A stretch of DNA of 36,663 nucleotides from Terriglobia bacterium. GTDB lineage: Bacteria; Acidobacteriota; Terriglobia; Bryobacterales; Bryobacteraceae. The DNA lies in assembly GCA_025358575.1 (NCBI GenBank), contig JANYJA010000011.1, positions 1-36,663 on the forward strand. The letters run 5' to 3'. Every line of letters begins with the position of its first letter. Position 1 is the first letter of the stretch. This document shows, piece after piece, positions 1-8,581 of this stretch. Under the pieces are notes generated by a model, which did not search any database, was not told the DNA's origin, and saw only the letters and a list, made by a program, of their open reading frames with translations. Both the position numbers and the translations under genes were made by a program.

Positions 1-368
1 ATGTGAGCCCAGAATCCGCCGTGCTGCGGAGTGTGCGGGTCGCCATCATGATCCGAATATTGATGATGAACGCGGTGCGTCGCCACCCAGAAAATGGGTC
101 CGCCTTCTAGCGCCATCGTCGCGCAGATCGCTAGGAAATACTCCACTCCTTTCGGAACCTTATACGAACGATGCGTCAGCAGCCGGTGATAGCACATACC
201 GATGCCTAAACAGATCGCCATCCAATAAAGCGCGGCGGCAACGAAGACCGCCTTCCACGAAAAGAAAAAGAGGGCAGCAACGGCCCCAACGTGAAACGCG
301 ATCATGATGCCGGAAGTGATCCAGTTGATGTAGTCTTTTTTGGGAAAGGTGGTAACTGTCGAGCTCAC
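1..368 (-). CDS. Acyl-CoA (delta-9 type) fatty acid desaturase, 3' part outside window
   Basis: N-terminal part (about 122 residues) of a membrane-bound fatty acid desaturase; the rest lies beyond the left edge. Reading the minus strand from a GTG at 366-368 gives a hydrophobic segment pair followed by histidine box I (HRLLTHRSY) and histidine box II ([17 protein letters not shown]), the di-iron ligands of the stearoyl-CoA/acyl-CoA desaturase family. These enzymes introduce a cis double bond into a saturated acyl chain at the inner membrane using O2 and an electron donor, so the gene probably adjusts membrane fluidity. The GTG start is favoured by an AGGAG ribosome binding site five bases upstream. 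The third histidine box is not visible because of the cut. Family assignment is firm; substrate position specificity is inferred. Confidence 0.87.
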   Translation of the reverse strand, partial: MSSTVTTFPKKDYINWITSGIMIAFHVGAVAALFFFSWKAVFVAAALYWMAICLGIGMCYHRLLTHRSYKVPKGVEYFLAICATMALEGGPIFWVATHRVHHQYSDHDGDPHTPQHGGFWAH

Positions 369-448
369 GAAATCTCCTGAGAATGGCCTAATCTCACCGT
401 ATCAGGATCAACGCCAGGGCATTGTAAGAGTTGTGTAATCTGTTTGGT

Positions 449-1357
449 TCAGAAGGCCACGCAGAGCCCCACTCCGTCGAAAGAAGCAGGACCGAGAATG
501 TTTACCGTGAGGTTGGAGGCGATGGTTCCGTCGGCGGTGCAAGGAGGAACTGCTGCAAAAGTTTGGTAGAGCGGGATCTGAAGATTGATTTGGTAGAGGC
601 CAACGAACCCTGGTGTCAAGCCGCTAAAAAGCACGTTTGTTGGCGAAGGGGCGAAACCGGTCACGTCGAACCACTCCGTGGACCCGGCACGCCCATGCGG
701 CGGCGCATTCGCCTGAAGATCGAAGCCAACGATAAATAGCTGCTGTGTGACCGCGGCGGGAGACGGACTCTTTTCCCCGGACTTGGGAACCGGACTGGTC
801 AAGCCGAGTCCCACCGCATAAATCACAAGCTCCTCGCCTGGATGAGCCGGCTGCGCTTGCGTCACATAACTCCCGTCCGCGTGCGTTGCCACCGGTTGGC
901 AGACGGCCGCGGCACTGGCGAACGTCGTATCGCAAGAGTTAGCGATATGAATCCGGTCGCTAACGATGTTCAGCGGAACGAATCCCTCGGCCACGCCGTT
1001 TTTGGCGAAGACCAGATTCGATAGCAGCGTAGGTCTTTCCGATCCCGGCGGGACCGGCGGCGGCACTTCAAACGGAATCTGCAGCGAGATGTCCGTCACC
1101 ACCCCACAAGGTATGGATGCCGTAGGACAAGGGCTTTGCGCAATGGACAGCAGCGGAACTGGAATCGGCAGTAGAGCACCCGACTGCACCGTAGCCGAGA
1201 TGCCGCCCGTCGTAGTAATTCCGAAAACGGAAATCGTGATCACCTGACCCGGCGCTACCGTCACGGCGGTTGCGCGCGGCGCGTAGCCAGCGCTCACCAA
1301 ACCGACCGGCTGCCCGAAAACTCCGGACGCCAATAATGCAAGAGCCGCGAGCCGCAT
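449..1357 (-). CDS. Secreted protein with Solibacter-type C-terminal domain (TIGR03437-like)
   Basis: A 302-residue protein with a short signal peptide (MRLAALALLASGVFGQ). The C-terminal half carries hallmarks of the domain known as TIGR03437, expanded in Solibacter: a PGEELVIYAVGLG segment, then GLTPGFVGLYQINLQIP near residue 260. The domain is an Ig-like beta-rich module of unknown function on exported proteins. The N-terminal part also looks beta-rich with proline and small residues and has no catalytic motif I can see. Its start lies 8 bases after the stop of the upstream mutarotase-fold gene, whose stop codon is part of the TAGGA ribosome binding site, so the two are probably co-transcribed. 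Function unknown; the family call is a strong lineage marker. Confidence 0.75.
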   Translation of the reverse strand: MRLAALALLASGVFGQPVGLVSAGYAPRATAVTVAPGQVITISVFGITTTGGISATVQSGALLPIPVPLLSIAQSPCPTASIPCGVVTDISLQIPFEVPPPVPPGSERPTLLSNLVFAKNGVAEGFVPLNIVSDRIHIANSCDTTFASAAAVCQPVATHADGSYVTQAQPAHPGEELVIYAVGLGLTSPVPKSGEKSPSPAAVTQQLFIVGFDLQANAPPHGRAGSTEWFDVTGFAPSPTNVLFSGLTPGFVGLYQINLQIPLYQTFAAVPPCTADGTIASNLTVNILGPASFDGVGLCVAF

Positions 1358-1365
1358 GGTTCATC

Positions 1366-2490
1366 CTACAGCGTTTGCGACGAGACCAGTGCGAAGCGCT
1401 TGCCCGCGGCGTGATCCTCGATCACGATGCGGCCGTTCTCGAAGCGCACATCATCCACATTCAAAAACCCGGCGGGCACTTCGGTAAGGAACATTAGATA
1501 GTGGCTTTCGACGGTGGATTTCGCTGGCAGCCAGCGATACTCTGGGGTGCCAAAAAGCGCGTTCTCGGTCATCGCCTGACGACGCGGAACATCGAAGGGC
1601 AGGGTCGAAAACTCCAGCCCGCGAGCCAGCTTCCCGTTCGGAGGATAAAATTCCCAGCTCTGCGTCCACGGGTATTCGGCGCGTTTGAACACGTAGCCGA
1701 GCAGCAGACGCTTTTTTGGGTTCAGCGCCGTGACAAACACGACCGAGCGAGATGGGTCCATGAGCGAGGTTGTGTGGTCGCCGGAGTTCGGCGTAGCGGG
1801 TGTCGAACGCATGTCCAGGGTCCCGCCGGCCAGCGCCGGAGCCATGGGCCACGTGAAGTCCTGACCCGAAGGCAGCCGGTGCGGAAGACCGCCAGGCCCG
1901 ACTTCATAAGGCCGCGTCTTCGCTTGTTGCGCCGACATATTAATCACCGTAACTCCCGGTTCCAGAAAGGGTGAACCGATGGTCGCGTGCTCGGCCCAGA
2001 ACACAGGCCGGTCGAATGCCACGTCACTAGTAAGATGCGTTTCCACGCTGACCACTTGTTCGCCATCAACCAGCCGGAAAGTGCGCGTAATATGCTCCTG
2101 GACCAGCGGGAGCGCAGTAGAAAACGCGATCGTGTTCTTCGATTGTTCCGTCACATCCCACTGGCGTTCGTGCGCTTCACCGTGGCCCGGCAGGCCGGCT
2201 TTGGCCTCTTCTGGCGATGTCGGGCCGAAGCCGTCAACGCAGAGGAAATGTCCCATCCCCGTCCCGAAAATGTTCGGCTCGCCAGCTTCCCTCGCCATCC
2301 GGATCGGGTCCCACAGCGGGCTCAGATGCTTAGGGTCCGCAACCAGCGAGATAGCGGCAATGCTGGTTCCTTGCTTCAAAACGGTTAGCTGCAGTTTGTC
2401 GTTAGTAAGCGACAGCGCCGGATGTCCTTCAAAGCTTGTGCTTTGGGCTTGCAGTGAAAAAGCGCAGCAAATCAATAGAGCGGTTCGCAT
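1366..2490 (-). CDS. Exported galactose-mutarotase-fold (aldose epimerase-like) protein
   Basis: About 374 residues from an ATG at 2488-2490; this start gives a clean signal peptide (MRTALLICCAFSLQAQS), whereas an upstream in-frame start would add 21 residues without signal character. The body has the alternating beta pattern of galactose-mutarotase-like beta-sandwich proteins, with 'NDKLQLTVLKQGTSIAAI' near the N-terminus, a GFGPTSPEEAKAGLPGHGEA segment and 'WAEHATIGSPFLEPG' in the middle; these resemble the substrate-cleft region of aldose-1-epimerase relatives such as DUF4432. A sugar-binding or epimerase role in the periplasm is inferred from fold only; I cannot place the catalytic His/Glu pair with certainty. 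It is divergent from the ABC transporter at 2504 with only 13 bases between starts. Confidence 0.6.
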   Translation of the reverse strand: MRTALLICCAFSLQAQSTSFEGHPALSLTNDKLQLTVLKQGTSIAAISLVADPKHLSPLWDPIRMAREAGEPNIFGTGMGHFLCVDGFGPTSPEEAKAGLPGHGEAHERQWDVTEQSKNTIAFSTALPLVQEHITRTFRLVDGEQVVSVETHLTSDVAFDRPVFWAEHATIGSPFLEPGVTVINMSAQQAKTRPYEVGPGGLPHRLPSGQDFTWPMAPALAGGTLDMRSTPATPNSGDHTTSLMDPSRSVVFVTALNPKKRLLLGYVFKRAEYPWTQSWEFYPPNGKLARGLEFSTLPFDVPRRQAMTENALFGTPEYRWLPAKSTVESHYLMFLTEVPAGFLNVDDVRFENGRIVIEDHAAGKRFALVSSQTL

Positions 2491-2503
2491 GTATCCTTTG
2501 ATA

Positions 2504-3268
2504 ATGGCATCCGAAGCGGTCTCCCCGGCGATCGATATTCGCGACCTGCGCAAAGTTTACGAAGGACGGGCCGCGGTCGACGGATTGAGCTTGACCGTTC
2601 CCCGCGGCTGTTTCTTCGGATTCCTCGGTCCTAACGGGGCGGGGAAGTCCACCACTATTCGCATGCTCACCGGACTGATTCCGGCCGATTCCGGATCTAT
2701 CGAACTGCTCGGCTTCCGGATGCCGGATCAGGACATGGAAATCAAGAAGCGCATCGGTCTGGTGCCCGATGAATCGCTGCTTTTCGACCGGCTGACGGGA
2801 CTCGAGTTTCTGGAATTCGTCGGCCGCATGTACTCGCTGGAGCGGCCGCAAGCCCGCCAGCGCGCCCAGGAACTGCTCGAACTGTTCGAACTCGGCGACG
2901 AGCGCAAGAAACTCATCGCCGGATATTCGAAAGGCATGCGCAAGCGCGTGGCCATGGCGGCGTCGCTCATACACCGGCCTGAATTGTTCTTGATGGATGA
3001 GCCGTTCGAGGGCGTGGATGCCGTTGGTGCGCGCTTGATGAAGGACATTCTTCTCGATCAAGTGAGGCACGGAGCCACGATTTTTCTCACATCCCATGTG
3101 CTTGAAGTCGTCGAGCGATTATGCGATCACGTCGCCATCATCAATAAGGGGAAAATAGTCCGCCAAAGGTCCATGGCAGAGATGCGGTCGGGCACCGAAA
3201 CACTCGAAGAAGTCTTTGTGCGCGAAGTGGGAGCCGATCGCGCCTTCGAACGGCTGGAGTGGCTTTAG
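2504..3268 (+). CDS. ABC transporter ATP-binding protein
   Basis: A 254-residue ABC ATPase, the energy-coupling subunit for the permease encoded immediately downstream. Visible motifs in order: Walker A GPNGAGKST, a signature region written GYSKGMRKR (a variant of LSGGQ), Walker B LFLMDEPFEGVD, and the H-loop TSH. This matches the DrrA/CcmA-like exporter ATPases. ATG at 2504 is chosen because homology-like sequence (IDIRDLRKVYEG) begins soon after; an earlier in-frame ATG at 2489 would overlap the start of the divergent gene. Its stop (TAG at 3266-3268) abuts the permease ATG at 3269, so the two form an operon with translational coupling. Substrate is unknown. Confidence 0.9.
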   Translation: MASEAVSPAIDIRDLRKVYEGRAAVDGLSLTVPRGCFFGFLGPNGAGKSTTIRMLTGLIPADSGSIELLGFRMPDQDMEIKKRIGLVPDESLLFDRLTGLEFLEFVGRMYSLERPQARQRAQELLELFELGDERKKLIAGYSKGMRKRVAMAASLIHRPELFLMDEPFEGVDAVGARLMKDILLDQVRHGATIFLTSHVLEVVERLCDHVAIINKGKIVRQRSMAEMRSGTETLEEVFVREVGADRAFERLEWL

Positions 3269-4885
3269 ATGATAGCCGCAATCCTCAGAGCCCAATGGCT
3301 CAGCATGCGCAGTTTCAGCATGGGCTCGCGCCGCAGCGCAACGGCTGTTTCGGCGCTTATCGGATTTGTATTTTACGGCTTTTGGGTTCTGGGCGCAGTA
3401 GCGATTGGAGCGTTCCTCTCGGCGAGCCAGGATGCAACATGGCTGCCAACTTTGATTCCGGTCGCCCTTCTAGCTGTGATGATGTACTGGCAAATCGCGC
3501 CGGTGATTTCGGCCAGCCTCGGGGCTTCGCTCGACCTCAAAAAGCTTCTGGTTTATCCCATTCCTCACGAGAAGCTGTTTCAAGTTGAAGTCTTGCTGCG
3601 TCTCACCGCCTGCGTGGAAATGCTGATCATTATCGCGGGGATTGGTATCGGTTTGATGCGCAACTCTCTATTCGGCGGCATACTGTCAGTGCCGCGCATC
3701 CTGCTCATAACTCTTCTATTCATCGTGCTGAACCTCCTCATTGCCGCTGGCTTGCGCAATCTGATGGAACGCCTGTTATTGAAACGGCGCCTCCGCGAGG
3801 TAATGGTTGTGCTTCTCATATTGGTGAGCGTGCTTCCTCAATTGCTTCTCGCTTCCAAAGTGAATCCGGAGGCGATGACGCGCTATCTCCCCGCGTCGGT
3901 GTTCTGGCCGTGGGGCGCGGCGGGGCACTTGCTGCTAGGTCTCGATTGGCAGATTGGGACAGCCGTCCTGATGGCGGCACTGGGTTGGGCTTACGCCTTT
4001 AGCCGGTGGCAGTTCGCCATCAGCTTGCGTTTCGATCCCGCAAGTTCGAGCCGTAAGGCACAAGTCATCGACCAGCCGGAAGGTAAATTGAGCCTGCTTG
4101 ATCGCGCCTGCCTGGTCCCGCGGTTTCTCTTTGCCGACCCCTTAGGAGCCATTGCCGAAAAGGAAATCCGGTCTCTAATTCGAACGCCGCGCTTTCGTCT
4201 GGTCTTCGGCATGAGCTGCCTTTTTGGATTACTGGTCTGGACGCCTCGAGTATTGCGTGGCGGCAGTGCCGGTGGCACCGCCGATCATTTCCTGACCATG
4301 GTCTGCGTATACGGTCTGGTCATGCTAGGCCAGGTCATGTACATGAATGCTTTTGGATTCGACCGGTCCGCCGCCCAGGCCTGGTTCTCTCTGCCCGTCT
4401 CCTTCGGCCGCGTGCTGGTCGGCAAGAATCTGGCGGCGGCGCTGTTCGTGATCACCGAAATGCTAGTCGTGACCGCCATCGCGATGGTTCTGCCGATTCC
4501 AAAATCCCCGGTGCGCGTGGCCGAAGCGATCGTGGTTACTCTGGTCTCCGGCATCTATTTGATCGCGTTCGGGAACTTGAGTTCGGTCTATTTCCCGCGT
4601 GCTTTGAGTCCCGAAAAAGTCACGCAGGGCGGCGGGTCGCGCAGCCTCAACATCATTTTGGTTCTCTGTTTTCCAGTCGTGTTGCTGCCCGTTGGCCTAG
4701 CTTACTGGGCGCGTTATGTGTTCGGCGGCGAAGCAATTTTCTTCGCGCTTCTCGCCCTGGCCGCAGTCTTAGGTGCACCGCTCTATTGGATTGCGCTAGG
4801 TTCCTCGGTCGAAGCCGCGATCCTTCGTCGCGAACGAATCCTCACCGAATTAGCAAAGTCCGACGGTCCCCTTTCCATCGGGTGA
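3269..4885 (+). CDS. ABC transporter permease (integral membrane subunit)
   Basis: A 538-residue multi-spanning membrane protein that begins at the base after the stop of the ATPase gene. Many hydrophobic helices are seen in two clusters: an N-terminal set (for example AVSALIGFVFYGFWVLGAV, then LLIAAGLRNL and VMVVLLILVSVLPQLLLA) and a C-terminal set (VFGMSCLFGLLVWTP, IILVLCFPVVLLPVGLAYWA), separated by a cytoplasmic stretch around residues 250-300 (RFDPASSSRKAQ... EKEIRSLIRTPRFR). The 'EKEIRSLIRTPRFR' region resembles the coupling segment of ABC-2 type exporter permeases. It would pair with the upstream ATPase as an exporter or ABC-2 type efflux system. No substrate can be named from sequence. 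The gene ends 15 bases before the convergent RNase T2 stop. Confidence 0.85.
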   Translation: MIAAILRAQWLSMRSFSMGSRRSATAVSALIGFVFYGFWVLGAVAIGAFLSASQDATWLPTLIPVALLAVMMYWQIAPVISASLGASLDLKKLLVYPIPHEKLFQVEVLLRLTACVEMLIIIAGIGIGLMRNSLFGGILSVPRILLITLLFIVLNLLIAAGLRNLMERLLLKRRLREVMVVLLILVSVLPQLLLASKVNPEAMTRYLPASVFWPWGAAGHLLLGLDWQIGTAVLMAALGWAYAFSRWQFAISLRFDPASSSRKAQVIDQPEGKLSLLDRACLVPRFLFADPLGAIAEKEIRSLIRTPRFRLVFGMSCLFGLLVWTPRVLRGGSAGGTADHFLTMVCVYGLVMLGQVMYMNAFGFDRSAAQAWFSLPVSFGRVLVGKNLAAALFVITEMLVVTAIAMVLPIPKSPVRVAEAIVVTLVSGIYLIAFGNLSSVYFPRALSPEKVTQGGGSRSLNIILVLCFPVVLLPVGLAYWARYVFGGEAIFFALLALAAVLGAPLYWIALGSSVEAAILRRERILTELAKSDGPLSIG

Positions 4886-4900
4886 ACAAGTGATTTCTTT

Positions 4901-5560
4901 TTAGCGCAGCGGCCTCAGAGTTACACTTCTAGCACTGCACGTGTCACGCACGCCGTCACTGCAATCGCGTCCTTGAAGATCCTTGGTCAGGCAAACCCGA
5001 ACTTCTTTCAAGAAGCGATTGCTCTCACATTGCAATGAAAACGCCCCTTGCGAAAAGCCCGATTCCCGCGCGAACTTCTTCACGATATCGCTCGGGCCTA
5101 CTTGGATATTCTGCAGTGGACCCTTAAAGTCTGCTGGAATCGGGACCTTGCTGAAAGCCTGAATCACCGTTTTGAAGTAGTCCGTCTCCGAAAGACCCGC
5201 ACACGTGCCGTGACTTTCCCATTCGTGCTGGATCAGGATCGGGCTCGGCATGATATTGGGAAGACCGGCGGGAACCCGATTGGGATCGAAAGGCGCCCCT
5301 GCGCAGCTTTTTGGATATCCGCGTTCGTACTGCGGCCACAATCCATGCACGATAAATCCAAATTTCTTAACGCCTCCGCATTCCGGCGCATCCGGGTGAG
5401 AAGTACAGAAATCCGGAGACCAGGAAAGGCTGAGGACATAATAGTCGAAGCTGCCAGGTGGGGAACCCTGCGTATTACGTGCGCCCCGGTGGTGGGACCG
5501 CGCAAACGCCGGCACGCCCAGGAATAAGGTGAGCAATACGAGAGCGAAACGTAGTTTCAT
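4901..5560 (-). CDS. Ribonuclease T2 family, exported
   Basis: A 219-residue RNase T2, an endoribonuclease that cleaves single-stranded RNA through a 2',3'-cyclic phosphate. The ATG at 5558-5560 gives a signal peptide (MKLRFALVLLTLFLGVPAFA). Both catalytic segments are intact: CAS1 as FIVHGLWPQ (His72) and CAS2 as HEWESHGTC (His112, Glu113, His117). Many cysteines (FCTSHPDAPEC, KSCAGAP, LQCESN, RVCLTKD, DCSDG, DTCSA) suggest disulfides, which fits a periplasmic or secreted location. Length is close to the family norm. Likely role is scavenging nucleotides from external or periplasmic RNA. No convincing Shine-Dalgarno is seen; an upstream in-frame start would overlap the divergent GNAT and lacks a signal peptide. 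Confidence 0.93.
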   Translation of the reverse strand: MKLRFALVLLTLFLGVPAFARSHHRGARNTQGSPPGSFDYYVLSLSWSPDFCTSHPDAPECGGVKKFGFIVHGLWPQYERGYPKSCAGAPFDPNRVPAGLPNIMPSPILIQHEWESHGTCAGLSETDYFKTVIQAFSKVPIPADFKGPLQNIQVGPSDIVKKFARESGFSQGAFSLQCESNRFLKEVRVCLTKDLQGRDCSDGVRDTCSARSVTLRPLR

Positions 5561-5620
5561 TGACTTTAGTCTATTCAAAGATCCTGCGAAAATGACAAGA
5601 CGTAAATCGAAGCGGCTCTT

Positions 5621-6139
5621 ATGATCGGAATTCGACAACTGAACGCAACCGAAGGTTTCCAACACATGGAGGCGCTTGCCGAAGTTTTGCTTGACTGCGT
5701 GGAGGGAGGAGCCTCCGTTAGCTTCATGGCGCCTCTTCCGCGTGCCGCTGCGACATCTTTTTTTGAAAAAGTGGTTGAAGGAGTGCAACAGGGCGATCGC
5801 ATCTTACTGGCGGCCTTCATCGATTCAAAATTGGTAGGAACCGTGCAGGTCCTCCTCTCGACGCCTCCCAACCAACCCCATCGAGCGGATGTCGCTAAGT
5901 TGCTCGTCCTAAGATCAGCGCGCGGAAATGGGGTCGGCGCGAGTCTCATGGAGCACGCGGAGGAAGCCAGCCGACGCGCGGGCAAAACTCTTCTTGTGCT
6001 GGACACAGTCACTGGCGGCAACGCCGAGAAGTTGTACACGCGCCTGGGCTGGAACCGAGTGGGAGTTATCCCAAACTATGCGCTGTTTCCCGACGGAACA
6101 TGGTGCGACACCACAGTCTTTTGGAAAAAACTGATCTAA
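5621..6139 (+). CDS. GNAT family N-acetyltransferase
   Basis: A 172-residue single-domain GCN5-related acetyltransferase. The acetyl-CoA binding motif A is clear around residues 90-108 (AKLLVLRSARGNGVGASLM, with the RxxGxG pattern in ARGNGVG), preceded by the beta-strand that contacts the cofactor and followed by a typical C-terminal strand region (KLYTRLGWNRVG, the family's 'Y.r.GF' position). It probably transfers an acetyl group to a small amine or antibiotic-like molecule, but no substrate can be assigned. It is transcribed divergently from the RNase T2 gene, with 60 bases between the two starts, and ends about 100 bases before the convergent M14 peptidase gene. Confidence 0.88.
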   Translation: MIGIRQLNATEGFQHMEALAEVLLDCVEGGASVSFMAPLPRAAATSFFEKVVEGVQQGDRILLAAFIDSKLVGTVQVLLSTPPNQPHRADVAKLLVLRSARGNGVGASLMEHAEEASRRAGKTLLVLDTVTGGNAEKLYTRLGWNRVGVIPNYALFPDGTWCDTTVFWKKLI

Positions 6140-6193
6140 CACGGAACGGTCACGCGCCTAAAGAATTCACAACGTCGAATCCGTGAAAGTTGC

Positions 6194-6234
6194 GCCAGCC
6201 AACAACTGGCCTGAGTGATTTTCCGGGCCCGGAA
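6194..6234. repeat. Small hairpin and 14-bp palindrome between convergent genes
   Basis: Between the ends of the GNAT and the M14 peptidase genes there is a 5-bp stem (GCCAG...CTGGC, 6194-6210) and, at 6221-6234, a perfect 14-base palindrome TTCCGGGCCCGGAA. Neither has a following T-tract, so intrinsic termination is only possible, not shown. The position between convergent stops fits a bidirectional transcription end or a protein binding site. Confidence 0.35.
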
Positions 6235-6241
6235 GTGGGCA

Positions 6242-8581
6242 TCATTCGATGAGCGCATTGAAAACTAGCTTGAACGTTTGATAGCTCTGCGCGCGGTACT
6301 GAGGACGCATTCCGAAGAGAATCACGTGGCCAGCGCCCACGCGCGCATCGACCAGCGCGGACCGGCTTGCGATCATCTTTTCACCGAGCAGCCATCCCGA
6401 AGCTAGCAGGTCTCTTTCGGGATATTGAGCGATTGAGCCGTCTGCGACCGCGAATGCCGGACTCGCCTCCGACCAAATAGAGATTTCAGAAGGAAGGCCG
6501 AGCGTCAGGCGGCTGCGTGTGTCGAGTTTCACTTTTAAAAGCGATCCGGGGGAGTAAAACTCTTGACTGGGAACACTGGCCAATATATTGTCGGCCTTCA
6601 CGCCGAGATTCTGGGTCGCGTAGGCGGTTGATCGATTGAAAAACAGCAGCTTTCCTCCGGCCTGCACAAATGCTAGGAGGGCTTTCGCACCGGCATCTCC
6701 TAAACCTCCGCAGAACTCTTCCGGCATCTTACCCTTCGGATAGCCCGCGACAATTTCTTCAGGGGATTGATCTGGAAAGACCAGCACATCAAATCGGCTC
6801 CGGAGATTTCCCGCCTGGATATCGGGATTTTTAGTTCGCGTGTAGGCGAATCCAAAGTTCTCCAGAAGCCATCGGGTCCAGCCTTCGTCCATGTTCGGAA
6901 CAAAGCTTTGGTAGAGCCCGATGCGCGGGCGGGCGAGTAATTTCCAGGAAGCGCCACGGCCTCTCTCGGCGAAGTCGCCGGTGTTGGCGTCGCGCCAGAC
7001 TTCGAGACTTTTCCGCCACATTTGGTTTACCGTGACCCAGCTATCGGTATCGAGTGCCGATAGTGTGGCGGTAGTTTGATGTTTCGAAAAATCTGCGCGG
7101 ACAAGCGGGCCGCCGATGGGCCGGTCGACCGCGTTTACGTCCACACCGAAAAGCAGCGGCAGTGTGTGGGCCGTGACGTCGTAGGGGCGCTTCGGCGGGC
7201 CGCCGGGATACATTCGCAGATCGGGATACCGCTGCCGCTCGAGCAACGCCTTCGCATAGCTGCTGTATGGCTGCTGCATCCGGATGATGTGGCTGCCGTC
7301 GGGAGCGCGCTCAATTTCCACGGCGCCAAACGCCAGTGTTTCCAGCATCCGGCGCGTGGCGCCGGGGTCGCGCTGCTCGGCGGGAATCACGAAGGCGGCT
7401 GGGGACGTGCGCGCAATCGCACGCTGGCCGACTTTGTAGAAGTTCCGCAGCATGTCTTCGCGATGGATCGCGGCTTGATAGAGGCACGATTCAAATGCAA
7501 TCAATTGATAATCGACTATGTCGCGGAGGCGCCATGTCCCGCCCCGCCAAGGTTCCAAGTGATTCCAACTGCGCTGCTGAGCGTTGTAGCCGAGCGCATC
7601 TTGGTCGAGCTGGCCGGAAGTCAGCGAGAGCGGCGTGGCAAGGCGCACGCTCGCCGACTCAGTCAAAATGCGCAAGCCGCCGTGAAAAGCTTGATAGTGC
7701 CGCGAGGGCGTCCAGAAGTCGTAGGACGCGCTGATGGCGACGCCGCTCTTGCCCGCTGAGGTGAGGTCCGTGGCGATGGACGTGCCAATCATGTTCATCT
7801 CCTGGGCGAGGATGGCATCAACATTAGGCTCGATAGGATCCAGCCACGGCGGGATAAAAATGCGCGATCCCGTGGAGCCCTGCTGATGAACGTCATAGAC
7901 AATCTCGGGGTGCCATACATTGTGCAACTGCGAAATCACGGCCCGCGTTTCGGGCTGCGAAAAGATATACCAGTCGCGATTGTTATCATGACCGACGTAT
8001 TTTTGATACAGCTCGGGCGGGGATGTGCCCTCGAAGGGCGTGCCGAGAGTTTTGCGATACCAGCGGGTCACGATGTCCACTCCGTCGGGATTGAGAGACG
8101 GAACCAGGATCAGAATTGTTCCGGCGCGGATGGCCTGGAATCGCGTCGAGTCATCCGTGAGCATGCGGTAGGCGAATTCGACAGCCGTATGGGTTGAGGC
8201 GACTTCGGTCGCGTGGATGGAGCAGGTGATCAGCACGACAGTTTTGCCTTCACCGATGAAGCGCTCGGCTTCGAGAGGGGTCGCGCGCCGCGGATCGGCC
8301 AGGCGCTGCTGGATGGCGAGATAGCGGTCGAGCTTGCGCATGGTTTCGGGTGACGCGATGGTTGCGGCGATCAGGGGCCGGCCTTCGGCGGACTTGCCGA
8401 TTTCGCGCACGCGGATGCGGTCGCTGCTTTTTTCAAGCGCGTAGAAATAAGAGACCACTTGGTCCCAATCGAGCAGGACCTTATCAACTCCGATGCCGTG
8501 TCCGAAGTGAGCTGCGGGCGTCGGCACCGCGGCTGCCGCGAGACCTGCCAGCACAAGGGCCGCGGCCCACAACTTCACCAC
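6242..8581 (-). CDS. M14 family zinc carboxypeptidase with C-terminal amidotransferase-like domain, exported
   Basis: A 779-residue exported metallopeptidase. After a signal peptide (about residues 1-22) comes an M14 carboxypeptidase-type domain: zinc ligands in SIHATEV (His123, Glu126) and YDVHQQGS (His232), an NPDG motif (about 164-167) and DNNRDW (199-204); a Glu in LRILTESAS is the candidate catalytic base. The region after about residue 550 (RPRIGLYQ..., FDVLVFPDQSPEEI, ALLAFVQAGGKLLFFNRS) looks like the class I glutamine-amidotransferase-like fold often fused to these peptidases in Acidobacteriota. It likely trims peptides in the periplasm. The start is GTG at 8581 or the adjacent GTG at 8578; the latter overlaps the aminotransferase stop as GTGA, so the two genes are translationally coupled. 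Confidence 0.85.
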   Translation of the reverse strand: MVKLWAAALVLAGLAAAAVPTPAAHFGHGIGVDKVLLDWDQVVSYFYALEKSSDRIRVREIGKSAEGRPLIAATIASPETMRKLDRYLAIQQRLADPRRATPLEAERFIGEGKTVVLITCSIHATEVASTHTAVEFAYRMLTDDSTRFQAIRAGTILILVPSLNPDGVDIVTRWYRKTLGTPFEGTSPPELYQKYVGHDNNRDWYIFSQPETRAVISQLHNVWHPEIVYDVHQQGSTGSRIFIPPWLDPIEPNVDAILAQEMNMIGTSIATDLTSAGKSGVAISASYDFWTPSRHYQAFHGGLRILTESASVRLATPLSLTSGQLDQDALGYNAQQRSWNHLEPWRGGTWRLRDIVDYQLIAFESCLYQAAIHREDMLRNFYKVGQRAIARTSPAAFVIPAEQRDPGATRRMLETLAFGAVEIERAPDGSHIIRMQQPYSSYAKALLERQRYPDLRMYPGGPPKRPYDVTAHTLPLLFGVDVNAVDRPIGGPLVRADFSKHQTTATLSALDTDSWVTVNQMWRKSLEVWRDANTGDFAERGRGASWKLLARPRIGLYQSFVPNMDEGWTRWLLENFGFAYTRTKNPDIQAGNLRSRFDVLVFPDQSPEEIVAGYPKGKMPEEFCGGLGDAGAKALLAFVQAGGKLLFFNRSTAYATQNLGVKADNILASVPSQEFYSPGSLLKVKLDTRSRLTLGLPSEISIWSEASPAFAVADGSIAQYPERDLLASGWLLGEKMIASRSALVDARVGAGHVILFGMRPQYRAQSYQTFKLVFNALIE

